Shown: positions 49,307-58,861 of the stretch, piece by piece | Position numbering within the stretch: the stretch's first letter is position 1 | Layout: each line of letters starts with the position of its first letter | From: Denitrovibrio sp. | GTDB lineage: Bacteria; Chrysiogenota; Deferribacteres; Deferribacterales; Geovibrionaceae | Assembly (NCBI GenBank): GCA_002869145.1 | Contig: PKTM01000015.1 | Span: 161,794-225,793, forward strand | Length of the DNA: 64,000 bases | Direction: 5' to 3' | The notes under the pieces: generated by a model | Databases searched by the model: none | What the model saw: the letters and a program-made list of their open reading frames with translations, nothing else | What the model was told of the DNA's origin: nothing | Translations under genes and position numbers: made by a program

Positions 49307-50057
49307 AAAGATGACTAAGACAGAGCTATATGAGCTCGCAAAGACCTACGACATAAAAAACCGTAGCAAGATGAGTAAAGAAGCACTCATCAAATCGATA
49401 GAGAAATATCAAGAAAAAGTCGCTCCAGTGGAAGCGCCGCAGACGACAAGTTCGGCCGAAACTGTTACTAGCGCTATGCCTGAAGAGAAACCTGAAGCTC
49501 CTGCTCCGGCAAAAAAACCTGAGTATCCAATACCTGACAGGTATAACATAGACACTGTTGTCCTGCTCCCTGTAAACCCGAAGAAAGAGTATGTGTACTG
49601 GGAAGTTGCAGACAAAACAGTGGACAGCATCTGCACAAAACACAACATTGGCACGCCCGTTTTTATCCTGAAGGTTTTTCAGTCAGATAATGAAAACAAA
49701 GAAGAGCTGGCAAGTGTGCGGGTTTCAAAATACGGAAACTGGTACTTCGACCTTTACTGCCCTGACATGAACCTCTGGGCAGAGATAGGCATTTTAGATA
49801 ATAAAGGCAACTACTATCCAGTGGTAAACTCTAAAAAGATAAAAATGCCAACAGACACAATAAGTAAAGAGATAGATAAAGAGACATGGATGAGTGTTGG
49901 TGAAAATATCGAACATATCTTTGAGCTGTCTGGCATTTCTGATGTACAGAAAGATGAGCTGCTCTCAAGTGCAAGACTGCACACTGAGCTATTTAAAAAA
50001 CTGCACGAACAAGAGGGGCTTTCCTCCTCAGCTTTATATAAAAAAGGTGGTGAATAA
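49296..50057 (+). CDS. DUF4912 protein with Rho-N/SAP-like N-terminus
   Basis: 253 residues. The first ~45 form a helix-extended-helix resembling the Rho N-terminal/SAP fold (MTKTELYELAKTYDIKNRSK), followed by a Pro/Glu/Ala linker and a DUF4912 domain (about 85-200), with VVLLPVNPKKEYVYWEV and WYFDLYCPDMNLWAEIG. DUF4912 proteins recur beside GH57 and glycogen genes; a carbohydrate-binding role is proposed by fold, not shown. It overlaps glgA by 11 bp and the branching enzyme gene by 1 bp. Confidence 0.82.
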   Translation: MNVKKMTKTELYELAKTYDIKNRSKMSKEALIKSIEKYQEKVAPVEAPQTTSSAETVTSAMPEEKPEAPAPAKKPEYPIPDRYNIDTVVLLPVNPKKEYVYWEVADKTVDSICTKHNIGTPVFILKVFQSDNENKEELASVRVSKYGNWYFDLYCPDMNLWAEIGILDNKGNYYPVVNSKKIKMPTDTISKEIDKETWMSVGENIEHIFELSGISDVQKDELLSSARLHTELFKKLHEQEGLSSSALYKKGGE

Positions 50058-51634
50058 TGACCAGCGGATACTGGATGCTGGTGCTACACTCACACCTGCC
50101 GTTTGTAAAACACCCGGAATATGAGTATTTTCTAGAAGAACACTGGTTTTACGAAGCCATTTCAGAAACATATATCCCTATGCTCCAGTACATGAAGAAG
50201 ATGGATGACGAGGGGATTAATTTCCGTTTTGCCGTTTCTGTTACCCCTCCGCTGGCGGAGATGATGAGCGATTCTATGCTCATGGGCAGATACGAGAAAC
50301 ATATGGAAAAAATGCTTGAACTGGCTGAAAAAGAGATCGCAAGGACTAAAGGAACAGATTTCGAGCACCTTGCACATATGTACAAAGACCGCTTCGAAAG
50401 CCTGCGTGAATTTTACTACGGTTTTTTGAACAAAAGCCTGATAGCCGGCTACAAGTATTTTCAGGACAAAGGATATATTGATGTCATCACTTGCGGGTTC
50501 ACCCACGGGTTCCTCCCGCTTCTGAATAATTCTTCTAACGCAGTCAGAGCCCAGATAGAGATGGCAGTGAAAAGCCACGAACAAAAATTCGGCCAGCCTC
50601 CAAAAGGAATATGGCTGCCGGAGTGCGCTTATTTCGATGGTTTGGACAAGATACTGGCAGAATACGGCATCCGGTACTTTTTCGTGGATACCCACGGCGT
50701 ACTCTACTCAAAACCAAGACCAAAATATGGCGTATATGCACCCGTTTATACAGAAAATGGCGTTGCGGCATTCGGACGTGACTACTATTCATCAAAACAG
50801 GTGTGGAGTTCCAAAGAGGGCTATCCGGGCGACGTAAGCTACAGAGATTTCTACCGTGACATAGGCTACGACCTTGACCACGACTATATAAAACCTTATA
50901 TCAGCCCAGATGGTGAGCGGGTCTTCACTGGATTTAAATATCACCGGATAACCGGTAACAGCGAATATAAAGAATTTTACGACCATCGTATAGCCTCGGA
51001 CAAAACTGTGGGTCACGGTAAGCATTTTGTGCGTGAACGTGAAAAGCAGCTGGCTGAGATTGGCGAACTGATAGACAGAAAGCCTGTAGTGGTATCACAT
51101 TACGATGCGGAACTTTACGGTCACTGGTGGTTTGAAGGGCCGGAATTCCTATATAACGTGTTCAAAGAGATGGACAAGTCACAGTCAATAAAAGCTGTGA
51201 CACCTCTTGAATATCTGGACGAATACCCTACTAATCAGGTTGTGAAAGTTAACCCTTCATCATGGGGCGACAAGGGATACTACGATGTCTGGCTGAACAC
51301 TGAAAATGACTGGATATACCGTCACCTGCACTTTATGTCTGACAAAATGGTTAATTTGGCAAAATCACAACGCAACTCAGAAGATGACTTTAAAGTCCGC
51401 TGCCTGAACCAGATGGCAAGAGAGCTGTTTCTAGCGCAAAGCAGTGACTGGGCATTCCTTGTTACTACCGGGACAGCCATAGACTATGCTGTTCAGCGTA
51501 CTAAGTAGCATATACATAACTTTCAGCGACTGCTTGAAATGGTGGAGAAAGGATCAGATGATTATACATTCCTTGAAACACTGGAACATAAAAACAGTAT
51601 CTTTCCTGCAATGGATTTTCGCATATACTGCTGA
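50057..51634 (+). pseudogene. GH57 1,4-alpha-glucan branching enzyme, interrupted by in-frame TAG near the end
   Basis: About 525 codons. VLHSHLPFVKHPEYE, the nucleophile Glu in IWLPECAYFDGLD and the catalytic Asp in VVSHYDAELYGHWWFEGP identify the GH57 branching enzyme type with its DUF1957-like C-terminal helical domain. TAG at 51506-51508 stops it at 483 residues; the frame then reads HIHNFQRLLEMVEKG...NSIFPAMDFRIYC to TGA at 51632-51634, clearly the normal C-terminus. The catalytic residues survive, so partial function is possible. It makes the alpha-1,6 branches of glycogen with GlgA. Confidence 0.85.
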
Positions 51635-51659
51635 TTAAAACAAATAAGGAGAATAAAAT

Positions 51660-52172
51660 ATGGTATCTGACAAAATGGCAAAAGCACTTAACGCTCAGCT
51701 CAACTTTGAGCTTTATTCCGCATACGTTTATCTGGCTATGTCCGCTCATGCTGACAGTGTCGGTCTGAAAGGATTTGCTAATTGGTTCAACGCTCAGTAT
51801 CAGGAAGAGATGATGCATGCGATGAAATTTTTCAACTATATAATGGATAGAGCAGAAGTGGAGCTTGAGCAGATTGACAAACCGAGAAAAGAGTACAAAG
51901 ATGCTCTTGAAATGTTTGAAGAGACTCTCAAACATGAGCAGGAAGTTACAGCAAGAATTAACGAACTTGCAACACTTGCTATTGACGAAAAAGATCACGC
52001 TACTAATACGTTTCTTCAGTGGTTCATAAACGAGCAGGTGGAAGAGGAAGCCACAGTGAAGGAGATTCTCGACAAGCTGAAGCTCGCCGGAGCAACAGGC
52101 CCGGGGCTTTTCATGGTAAACAACGAGCTTGGCACACGCACATTTGCACCGCCAGCAGACGCAAACGCATAA
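51660..52172 (+). CDS. ftnA: Ferritin (FtnA type)
   Basis: A 170-residue non-heme ferritin that stores iron. The ferroxidase ligands are visible as NFELYSAYVYLAM (Glu17 region), EEMMHAMKFFNYIMDR (Glu/His) and TNTFLQWFINEQVEEEA (Gln and Glu). AGGAG precedes the ATG. It starts 25 bp after the branching enzyme frame ends, and a strong terminator follows; a role with the many heme and Fe-S enzymes of the region is expected. Confidence 0.95.
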   Translation: MVSDKMAKALNAQLNFELYSAYVYLAMSAHADSVGLKGFANWFNAQYQEEMMHAMKFFNYIMDRAEVELEQIDKPRKEYKDALEMFEETLKHEQEVTARINELATLAIDEKDHATNTFLQWFINEQVEEEATVKEILDKLKLAGATGPGLFMVNNELGTRTFAPPADANA

Positions 52173-52194
52173 AAGCCATACACATACAAACAAC

Positions 52195-52222
52195 AAAGGG
52201 GGAGCATTTGCTCCCCTTTTTT
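52195..52222 (+). terminator. Intrinsic terminator after ferritin
   Basis: Stem GGGGAGC/GCTCCCC, loop ATTT, six T. Confidence 0.88.
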
Positions 52223-52236
52223 GTATTACGCATTAT

Positions 52237-52268
52237 GGGGGCACGTACCAAGGTACGTGTCCCCTTTT
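52237..52268 (+). repeat. Second hairpin after ferritin, repeat-like
   Basis: A 13-bp stem GGGGGCACGTACC/GGTACGTGTCCCC with an AA loop, then TTTT. The stem closely resembles the terminator at 6390-6421, suggesting a dispersed hairpin family. Confidence 0.6.
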
Positions 52269-52345
52269 AATGTGTGCTCATAATAACGATAATTGCATAA
52301 CATATAATATTGCCCTATGCAGTATATGTGGGATAAAATAAATCT

Positions 52346-54184
52346 ATGATTAAAAGGTTAGCCATATATATAAGCGTACTGGTTGTCTTCATACTATCTA
52401 TGACTACAGGCATCTATTTCGCACAGTCGAAAAAGCTGATTAACGACGACGTAAAGTCTCAGGCAGAACTTATTCTCCGGATGAAGAAGAACGGCATAGA
52501 GGATTTTCTGGAGAAGGCAAGCTATCTCACCACCTCTGTGGCAGAGAACACTGATTTGAAAAACTTTTTCAAATACAAGATCAACAGACCTGATGTAGAA
52601 AAGCTTTTTATGCGATACAGCAATAAATTAGACGACATACAGGCAATGCGGTTAGTGAATAAAAATGGCGACATCTTAGTCTTTGTCAGAGAGAAAGTCA
52701 TTCTCTCAAACGCACCAGACTACGAGCCTATAAACCTGAGCAACCGCAGTTTTTTCCAAAGGGTCAGAGATATAAACCCTACTCGGCCGATTTTCTCAGA
52801 TTTTGAAAGAGGACATCTGCCGGATGCCACATCTTTCTGCCCTTCCATGATACGGAGCCTGATACCTGTTTTCGAAAATGAGAGGATACTCGGATATCTG
52901 ATTATAAACTTCTGGGGAAGTAAAATTGGCGAAACGGTCAGCCAGCTGGATAACCGCAGAGGGATATCATTTATAGCAGAAACCAATACCAGAAATCCTG
53001 AACGCAATGGGGTTTTCCTGTTTCATCACGACCGCAAACTCGAATTTGCCAATCAGTTCGGAACTTCATATTTCTTTGATAATGTATATGGTGAGGACGC
53101 TTTCAAATGGCTTTTTCAGGAGCAGTCTCCTATTCTCAAAATGGACGAAGGATATATGTTCTGCACCACTTTGAATCCATATGAAACTCCCGCCCAGAGC
53201 TGGAAGATATGCACCATACTGAACAGCGACTATTTCTTCCGTTCACTCCAGCTGCTCCGTCGTGATTTTCTCGGTGTAATGTTTTTTTCAATATTTCTGA
53301 GCATATTAACCGCTGTGATATTCAGCAGGTACTTCATGAAGCCTTATGCAGAGATAAAATCCGCAGTGAAGGCATATAGTGAGGGAGATTTTGATCATGA
53401 GCTGAAGGGTGAGTACAAAGGCGAAATAAACGAGATAGTAGAGAGCATCAGAATGATGGCTCAGTCTCTGAAAGACTATATTGAGGATATCAGAAACACC
53501 CAGACCAAGCTGGAACTGATGAACAGACTTTCTGCCCTCGGCGTAATGGCTGGCGGTGTGGCTCACGAACTGAACACGCCACTGAACAGTATCATAGTCC
53601 TGGCAGGTCTTGTTAAAGAAGAGATGCCTGATCAGGCGGAAGATCTTTCCACCATACAGTCCGAGGCGAAAAGGTGCGTGGACATTATATCGAATCTCCG
53701 CAGACTGGCTCCAGACAAACAGACAGATGGCGAGCCGGAGAGAGTTGCACTTAAAAAGCTGATAGAAGAGACAGTAGAATATATGGATTTCAGAGAAGGT
53801 ATCTCTGTGCACACTGATTTGCATGACTTATCTGTGAAAGGATACACTATACTGCTCCAGCAGATGATGATAAATCTGATTCAAAATGCTATGGATGCAA
53901 TTGCCGGCAATGGCGAAATAAAGATTTTATTAATTTCTGATAAAAAACATGCTGTGATAACTGTTGCTGACACAGGAGAAGGTGTTTCTGAAGCTGATAT
54001 AGACCGGATATTCGACCCGTTTCACACATCAAAAGGCCCTGAGAAAGGTTTAGGACTGGGACTAAGCCTCGTCTACAGCATAGTAAAAAAACACAAAGGT
54101 CAGATAAGTGTAAAATACGGCAAGAAAGAAGACACAGCCTTCACCATAACTTTGGAGAAAATAGATGAAAGTAGTTCTTATTGA
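52346..54184 (+). CDS. Membrane sensor histidine kinase (Cache-type sensor, NtrB-like)
   Basis: 612 residues. Membrane helices at about 5-26 and 305-330 enclose a ~275-residue extracytoplasmic domain of probable Cache fold (YEPINLSNRSFFQRV, GYLIINFWGSKIGE). HAMP follows, then HisKA with AGGVAHELNTPLNSII and a HATPase domain ending in VADTGEGVSEAD and GLGLGLSLVYSIV. The ligand is unknown; location beside a cytochrome gene suggests a respiratory substrate or acceptor. Overlaps the regulator gene by 20 bp, so the two form one unit. Confidence 0.92.
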   Translation: MIKRLAIYISVLVVFILSMTTGIYFAQSKKLINDDVKSQAELILRMKKNGIEDFLEKASYLTTSVAENTDLKNFFKYKINRPDVEKLFMRYSNKLDDIQAMRLVNKNGDILVFVREKVILSNAPDYEPINLSNRSFFQRVRDINPTRPIFSDFERGHLPDATSFCPSMIRSLIPVFENERILGYLIINFWGSKIGETVSQLDNRRGISFIAETNTRNPERNGVFLFHHDRKLEFANQFGTSYFFDNVYGEDAFKWLFQEQSPILKMDEGYMFCTTLNPYETPAQSWKICTILNSDYFFRSLQLLRRDFLGVMFFSIFLSILTAVIFSRYFMKPYAEIKSAVKAYSEGDFDHELKGEYKGEINEIVESIRMMAQSLKDYIEDIRNTQTKLELMNRLSALGVMAGGVAHELNTPLNSIIVLAGLVKEEMPDQAEDLSTIQSEAKRCVDIISNLRRLAPDKQTDGEPERVALKKLIEETVEYMDFREGISVHTDLHDLSVKGYTILLQQMMINLIQNAMDAIAGNGEIKILLISDKKHAVITVADTGEGVSEADIDRIFDPFHTSKGPEKGLGLGLSLVYSIVKKHKGQISVKYGKKEDTAFTITLEKIDESSSY

Positions 54185-55451
54185 AGATGACGCCACTTTG
54201 AACCGGGTGCTGAAAAGAGCAATAGAAAAACATTACTCAATAACCTCCTTCACATCGCCAGTGTCTGCTCTGGAATATCTGGCTGAGAACTATGCTGATG
54301 TGATAGTTAGCGACATACGCATGCCCGATCTCACGGGGTTTGATGTGCTTTCAAAGGTCAAATCTTTTCTGCCTGAAAGCTATATACTGCTGATGACAGG
54401 GCAGAGCTCCATAGACGAATCCGTAAAAGCTATTAAACAGGGTGCCTATGACTACATACCAAAGCCTGTGGACACTGAGCTTCTGATATATAAGCTTCAG
54501 ATGGCGGAAGAAAACCTTACTCTGAAAAGCTCTGCCAGTTTACATGCCGGGGAATCTAATTTTGTTATGACCTCTCAGAATATAAAAGATATAGCAGCAC
54601 AGGCGGTAAAGGTTGCCAAATCTGATACAAATGTGCTGATAACTGGCGAAACTGGAACAGGAAAAGAGGTCTTAGCCCGTTATATCCACGAAAACAGCAA
54701 CAGGTCTAAGAAAGTTTTCGCACCTATAAACTGCTGTAATCTTCAGCAGCATCTTTTCGAAAGAGAACTTTTCGGACATAAAAAAGGAGCATACACCGGT
54801 GCGGACAAGGACGCCAAAGGTATAGTCAAAACTGCCTACGGCGGCACACTTTTTCTGGACGAGATAGGCGAAATGCCACTTGACCTCCAACCGAAATTTT
54901 TACGTTTTTTAGAAACTAAGAGTTTTTACCCTGTGGGCGGGTCTGTAACAGAGACATCTGATGTTCGTATAATAGCAGCCACAAACAGAGACCCAAAACA
55001 GATGGTTGAAGACGGCACTTTCAGAGAAGACCTGTTCTACCGCTTGAACGTTTTTAACATAGAGCTGCCTCCGCTTCGGGAACGAACAGAAGATATAATC
55101 CCTCTGACTGAGTACTTTATATATAAATACAAACATATAAACACTAACGTCCACTCCATTCACGAGGATGCTGTGCAGTGCCTTAAGGGTTATAGATTTC
55201 CGGGTAATATCCGCGAACTTTCTAATATTATTGAGCGGGCAATGATTCTGGAAACCTCAGACATGCTTACCTGCGAAAGTCTGAATCTGGCTTGTAGTAA
55301 TTCGAAAGACATTACACTAGAAACAGTCACCAGAAAACATATACTGGCTGTGCTCGACATGGCCGAAGGGAACAAGCAGAAAGCGGCAGAACTTCTCGGT
55401 GTGGATACATCCACCATTTACCGCAAACTGAAAGAGTACGGCATAGGCTGA
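54165..55451 (+). CDS. Sigma-54-dependent response regulator (NtrC family)
   Basis: 428 residues: receiver (about 1-115, phospho-Asp in VIVSDIRMPDLTG), AAA+ domain (about 135-365) with Walker A GETGTGKE, the sigma-54 contact loop GAYTGA and Walker B GTLFLDEIGEM, and a C-terminal Fis-type helix-turn-helix (KQKAAELLGVDTSTIYRKLKEYG). It should activate the sigma-54 promoter at 55540-55554 by binding the twin repeats just after its own stop codon. Partner kinase immediately upstream. Confidence 0.95.
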   Translation: MKVVLIEDDATLNRVLKRAIEKHYSITSFTSPVSALEYLAENYADVIVSDIRMPDLTGFDVLSKVKSFLPESYILLMTGQSSIDESVKAIKQGAYDYIPKPVDTELLIYKLQMAEENLTLKSSASLHAGESNFVMTSQNIKDIAAQAVKVAKSDTNVLITGETGTGKEVLARYIHENSNRSKKVFAPINCCNLQQHLFERELFGHKKGAYTGADKDAKGIVKTAYGGTLFLDEIGEMPLDLQPKFLRFLETKSFYPVGGSVTETSDVRIIAATNRDPKQMVEDGTFREDLFYRLNVFNIELPPLRERTEDIIPLTEYFIYKYKHINTNVHSIHEDAVQCLKGYRFPGNIRELSNIIERAMILETSDMLTCESLNLACSNSKDITLETVTRKHILAVLDMAEGNKQKAAELLGVDTSTIYRKLKEYGIG

Positions 55452-55455
55452 TTTA

Positions 55456-55468
55456 TTGCATATCGCAA
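55456..55468. promoter_or_regulatory. Enhancer site 1, TTGC-N5-GCAA
   Basis: TTGCATATCGCAA. The same TTGC-N5-GCAA pattern recurs 31 bp downstream, about three helical turns, as expected for two dimers of an NtrC-type activator on one DNA face. Confidence 0.6.
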
Positions 55469-55486
55469 AAGTTTAAAAGCTTATTT

Positions 55487-55499
55487 TTGCATTTTGCAA
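55487..55499. promoter_or_regulatory. Enhancer site 2, TTGC-N5-GCAA
   Basis: TTGCATTTTGCAA, within a longer repeat TTTTGCA-TTT-TGCAAAA. Centred about 45 bp upstream of the -24 element. Confidence 0.6.
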
Positions 55500-55539
55500 A
55501 AACTAAAGCGAACAATCTGTGTTTCAGCCACATAATTTA

Positions 55540-55554
55540 GGCACAGCTATTGCA
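55540..55554 (+). promoter_or_regulatory. Sigma-54 promoter of the multiheme cytochrome gene
   Basis: GGCAC-AGCTA-TTGCA, a near-perfect -24/-12 element with GG and GC ten bases apart. Transcription should begin near 55565, leaving a ~20-nt leader with GGAGG before the GTG start. Confidence 0.85.
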
Positions 55555-55586
55555 CTTATAACCTCAGTTATATATGGAGGTGTAAT

Positions 55587-57500
55587 GTGCGCAAATCACT
55601 ATTACTTTTAGTACTCATTCTTTTCTCCGTTTCCGCTTTCGCATATGAAGAGGATTCTTCATGCGTGCGCTGTCACGGCGACGAGATTATGATGAAAGAG
55701 CTCGGTTATCCTCAGCTCTACCTTGATCCGTCAGAAGTTGATGCTGAGGTTAATATGGGCGGGATATCCTGCGTTAGCTGCCATCTGGGCAACAGCGAAG
55801 CCATGAATATGGACGACGCTCATAAAGGCATGCCCAGACCGTTTTATGCGGCGGTAGGCAAAAACCACAAATATCAGGCAGTGGGACGTGAAATCACTAA
55901 TTACGACCCTATCCAGCCTAAAGGAACAAACCGCACAAAAGTTCTCATAAGAAAGCCTGATCCGGAAAAGGCGAAAGAGCTTGGCATTAAAAAAATAATC
56001 CAGCTTCAATACCACGACAGAGACCCTGAAACAATGGCTTATAACCCTGAAATAGCCATGAAGACCTGCGGCAGCTGCCATGAGGATGAGGTGACAGACT
56101 ATAATAAGTCCGGTATGGGTCTGAACAAATATCAGAGAGGGTTCACCACATGGACATCATCTCCTCCGGGACCTCAGAACTGTGGTTACTGGTTCGGCGA
56201 TCAGGAAAATGTTGAAGCTGTAAAAGCTGAGGCTCATGGGGAATATACTGACAAAATGGCAGCAGGCTCGGCCAGAGGCTGCAACAAATGCCACGCAAGC
56301 TGTAACGACTGCCACTACGAAGGCTTTAAAAAATCTAAAGCGAGACACTCTTTCACAGCTTCTCCTGACAAGCTCTCCTGCTACGGAAGCGGTAAAGGTA
56401 CAATATGCCACGCCGGCCCTATGGACAGAAGAAGAGGCGCTGGTTTCCTTCGTCAGGAATTTGCATTCCCAGTGAATGAACTGCCGAGAGATGCACACGA
56501 AGAAGCAGGTCTGAACTGTTCAGACTGCCATACTTTCAAAGATCACTCATACGGACATCTGGGCTCAGAAGATGCCAGACAGTCCTGTCAGAGCTGTCAC
56601 ACAGAGATATATGACGCTATAAAGGCGGGCGATCACCAGAATGTCGACTGTACATCGTGTCACATTCAGGAAGTCGGCGCTTACCAGTTCACCTTCTGGG
56701 GGCCTGGTAAATCTGAAGGTCAGCCTAATAAATTCTCCAAGCATAAGCAGTTTTACGGAAAACGTGACAAGCCTATGCTGGTAAAGCACCCTGAAACAGG
56801 TCTCTGGATTCCGCTGAAACCATACCCTATGGGAACTATGGGCATCAAAAAAGAGATGGAGATGGAAGGTCTGAAACTTCGCTCAATAGAGAAAACAGAA
56901 GTTAAAGGCAAGACAGAGATAGGCGAACCTGAAAGCTTTATAGTAGAACGAAAAGCAGATCAGGTGAACGACATGTACATCATCACTGGCACACACGACG
57001 GTTTTGATGACAATGATAAGATGCTCGCATGGATTCAGATGGACAAAATGTCCCACTCCATAGGTGATGCAAGAGACTGCGACAGCTGTCACTCAAGCCA
57101 CGAGCAGAACTTTACATCATGGTACACATATATGAACCCTGCTGATGTGACAAAACCATTTAACGGTTCATATACCATAAAGGCTGATAAGAACGGTATC
57201 ACTTTTGATAACTTCACTAACTCTGAAGTAAGTCTGGCAAAAGGTAGAAAAATCTCTGATTTTGCTCCATTCCTCATCAACAACACACTGTGGAATGTGA
57301 AAGGTATCGATCTTGAGATTAAGTTTGACGATAAGAAATACGCTGAAGGAAGGGGCGAATTCCTGCAGCTTTCAGCCAAACTGCACGATATGATCAATAA
57401 GACAAAAGACGCTGATAAGAAAAAACAACTGGAAACTATCAAAGCTGTAGCAAACCACAATGCGGGCTATGCAGCCAAGATGCTCAAGGAACTCAGGTAG
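55587..57500 (+). CDS. Periplasmic multiheme c-type cytochrome, 9 CxxCH plus one CX8CH
   Basis: 637 residues with signal peptide MRKSLLLLVLILFSVSAFA. Nine CxxCH motifs are visible: two near the N-terminus, three at about 165-250, then three more, and one near residue 500. A tenth cysteine pair reads CYGSGKGTICH (Cys265-Cys274-His275), a CX8CH spacing seldom seen and a possible atypical heme site. The C-terminal ~130 residues lack hemes. It may be a terminal reductase or electron carrier; I do not recognise the substrate. Start is GTG six bases after GGAGG. Controlled by sigma-54 and the two-component pair upstream. Confidence 0.88.
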   Translation: MRKSLLLLVLILFSVSAFAYEEDSSCVRCHGDEIMMKELGYPQLYLDPSEVDAEVNMGGISCVSCHLGNSEAMNMDDAHKGMPRPFYAAVGKNHKYQAVGREITNYDPIQPKGTNRTKVLIRKPDPEKAKELGIKKIIQLQYHDRDPETMAYNPEIAMKTCGSCHEDEVTDYNKSGMGLNKYQRGFTTWTSSPPGPQNCGYWFGDQENVEAVKAEAHGEYTDKMAAGSARGCNKCHASCNDCHYEGFKKSKARHSFTASPDKLSCYGSGKGTICHAGPMDRRRGAGFLRQEFAFPVNELPRDAHEEAGLNCSDCHTFKDHSYGHLGSEDARQSCQSCHTEIYDAIKAGDHQNVDCTSCHIQEVGAYQFTFWGPGKSEGQPNKFSKHKQFYGKRDKPMLVKHPETGLWIPLKPYPMGTMGIKKEMEMEGLKLRSIEKTEVKGKTEIGEPESFIVERKADQVNDMYIITGTHDGFDDNDKMLAWIQMDKMSHSIGDARDCDSCHSSHEQNFTSWYTYMNPADVTKPFNGSYTIKADKNGITFDNFTNSEVSLAKGRKISDFAPFLINNTLWNVKGIDLEIKFDDKKYAEGRGEFLQLSAKLHDMINKTKDADKKKQLETIKAVANHNAGYAAKMLKELR

Positions 57501-57536
57501 ACGACATAGACCTCCGACTGTAATGCAGTCAAAGCA

Positions 57537-57568
57537 AAAAAGGGGAACTCATCTGAGTTCCCCTTTTA
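57537..57568. terminator. Bidirectional terminator between the cytochrome gene and cysK
   Basis: Stem AAAAGGGGAACTCA/TGAGTTCCCCTTTT with A- and T-runs on both sides. Confidence 0.88.
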
Positions 57569-57580
57569 TATTTATCTCGC

Positions 57581-58528
57581 TTATGATTCAAAAAGACCAA
57601 GCGAGAGGTATCTCTCACCACTGTCCGGAAGAATCACCACTATATTTTTATTCTCATAGCCGAATTTTTCTATCGCCTTGATTACAGCCGCAACTGCCGC
57701 ACCGGAAGAAATGCCAGAAATAATCCCCTCTTCTTTAGCAAGCCTTACAGCATATTCTTTAGCCTCGTCATCACTCACCTGAACTACATGATCTACAAGC
57801 GATAAATCCAGCGTATCAGGGATAAAACCTGCGCCGATACCTTGTATCTTATGAGGTGCCGGCTGAAGAGGCTTAGCTTTCAAATACTGGCTTATAACAG
57901 GTGAGTTCAAAGGTTCAACACCTATGGAGAGCATTTTAAGCTTTTTATCCAGCTTCATAAATCTGCTGACACCTGTAATGGTTCCGCCTGTACCTATGCC
58001 AGAGACAAACACGTCTATCTTTCCGTCCAGATCGCGAAATATCTCAGGGCCTGTGGTTTTCTCGTGGATAAGTGGATTTGCTGGGTTTCTGAACTGGTTT
58101 GCCAGAAAATATTTTTCCGGCTCTTCTTGAAGCATTTTGTCAGCCTTTTCAACAGCGCCCTTCATCCCCAGTTTCCCATCGGTTAAGATAAGCTCCGAAC
58201 CGAAGGCCTTCATCATCATTCTGCGCTCCATACTCATAGTGTCAGGCATTACTATAGCTACCTTAAACCCTAGAGCTGCTCCGGCAAATGAGAGTCCTAT
58301 TCCAGTGTTGCCGCTTGTGGCCTCTACAATGGTCATACCCTCTTTCAGTTCACCGGTTTCAACGGCTCTGTGAATAATGCTCGCAGCAACCCGGCATTTA
58401 ACAGAATAAGCTGGGTTACGCCCTTCTATCTTCGCATAGATATTATTAGGCTGAGCCCCTTTTATACTGTTAAGCAGGACAAGGTGTGTTTCCCCTATTG
58501 CCAGCGAGTTGTTATCATAAATTTTCAT
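57581..58528 (-). CDS. cysK: Cysteine synthase A
   Basis: A 315-residue PLP enzyme that makes cysteine from O-acetylserine and sulfide. The PLP lysine lies near residue 40-45 (IYAKIEGRNPAYSVKCR), the substrate loop is TSGNTGIGLSF, and the phosphate-binding loop is GIGTGGTITGV. C-terminal GISSGAAV and LPDSGERYLS are typical. The start overlaps the metal-binding protein gene by 4 bp. Confidence 0.95.
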   Translation of the reverse strand: MKIYDNNSLAIGETHLVLLNSIKGAQPNNIYAKIEGRNPAYSVKCRVAASIIHRAVETGELKEGMTIVEATSGNTGIGLSFAGAALGFKVAIVMPDTMSMERRMMMKAFGSELILTDGKLGMKGAVEKADKMLQEEPEKYFLANQFRNPANPLIHEKTTGPEIFRDLDGKIDVFVSGIGTGGTITGVSRFMKLDKKLKMLSIGVEPLNSPVISQYLKAKPLQPAPHKIQGIGAGFIPDTLDLSLVDHVVQVSDDEAKEYAVRLAKEEGIISGISSGAAVAAVIKAIEKFGYENKNIVVILPDSGERYLSLGLFES

Positions 58529-58728
58529 GACACCTTAAAACCTTCCTCTTCTATCGCCTCTACAATTGTATTTTCTATAACTTCATCAGAGAAAACAACT
58601 TTTGCTGTCCCCTGTTCAAGATCTACTTCACACGCGGATACTCCGTCCACATCCTCCACAGCACCTTTAACAGCCATTACACAGTGGTTGCAAGACATAC
58701 CGCCCACGTTAAAAACTTTCTCTTTCAT
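58525..58728 (-). CDS. Heavy-metal-associated (CopZ-like) protein
   Basis: 67 residues, a single HMA domain with GGMSCNHCVMAVKGAV (Cys13 and Cys16) binding Cu(I) or another soft metal. A soluble metallochaperone of CopZ type; its ATPase partner is not in the window. AAGGAG precedes the ATG. It overlaps cysK by 4 bp, so the two are co-expressed. Confidence 0.9.
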   Translation of the reverse strand: MKEKVFNVGGMSCNHCVMAVKGAVEDVDGVSACEVDLEQGTAKVVFSDEVIENTIVEAIEEEGFKVS

Positions 58729-58861
58729 GTTACACTCCTTATAATATCAAATTTCTTGTTATATTGACAATGTTCTGCATTTCTTCTATTTTTTCAAGAC
58801 AAAACAATGTCAAAGTTGTATATATATTCAAAGATGAAAACTAAACCGGGCAGGTATTTTT

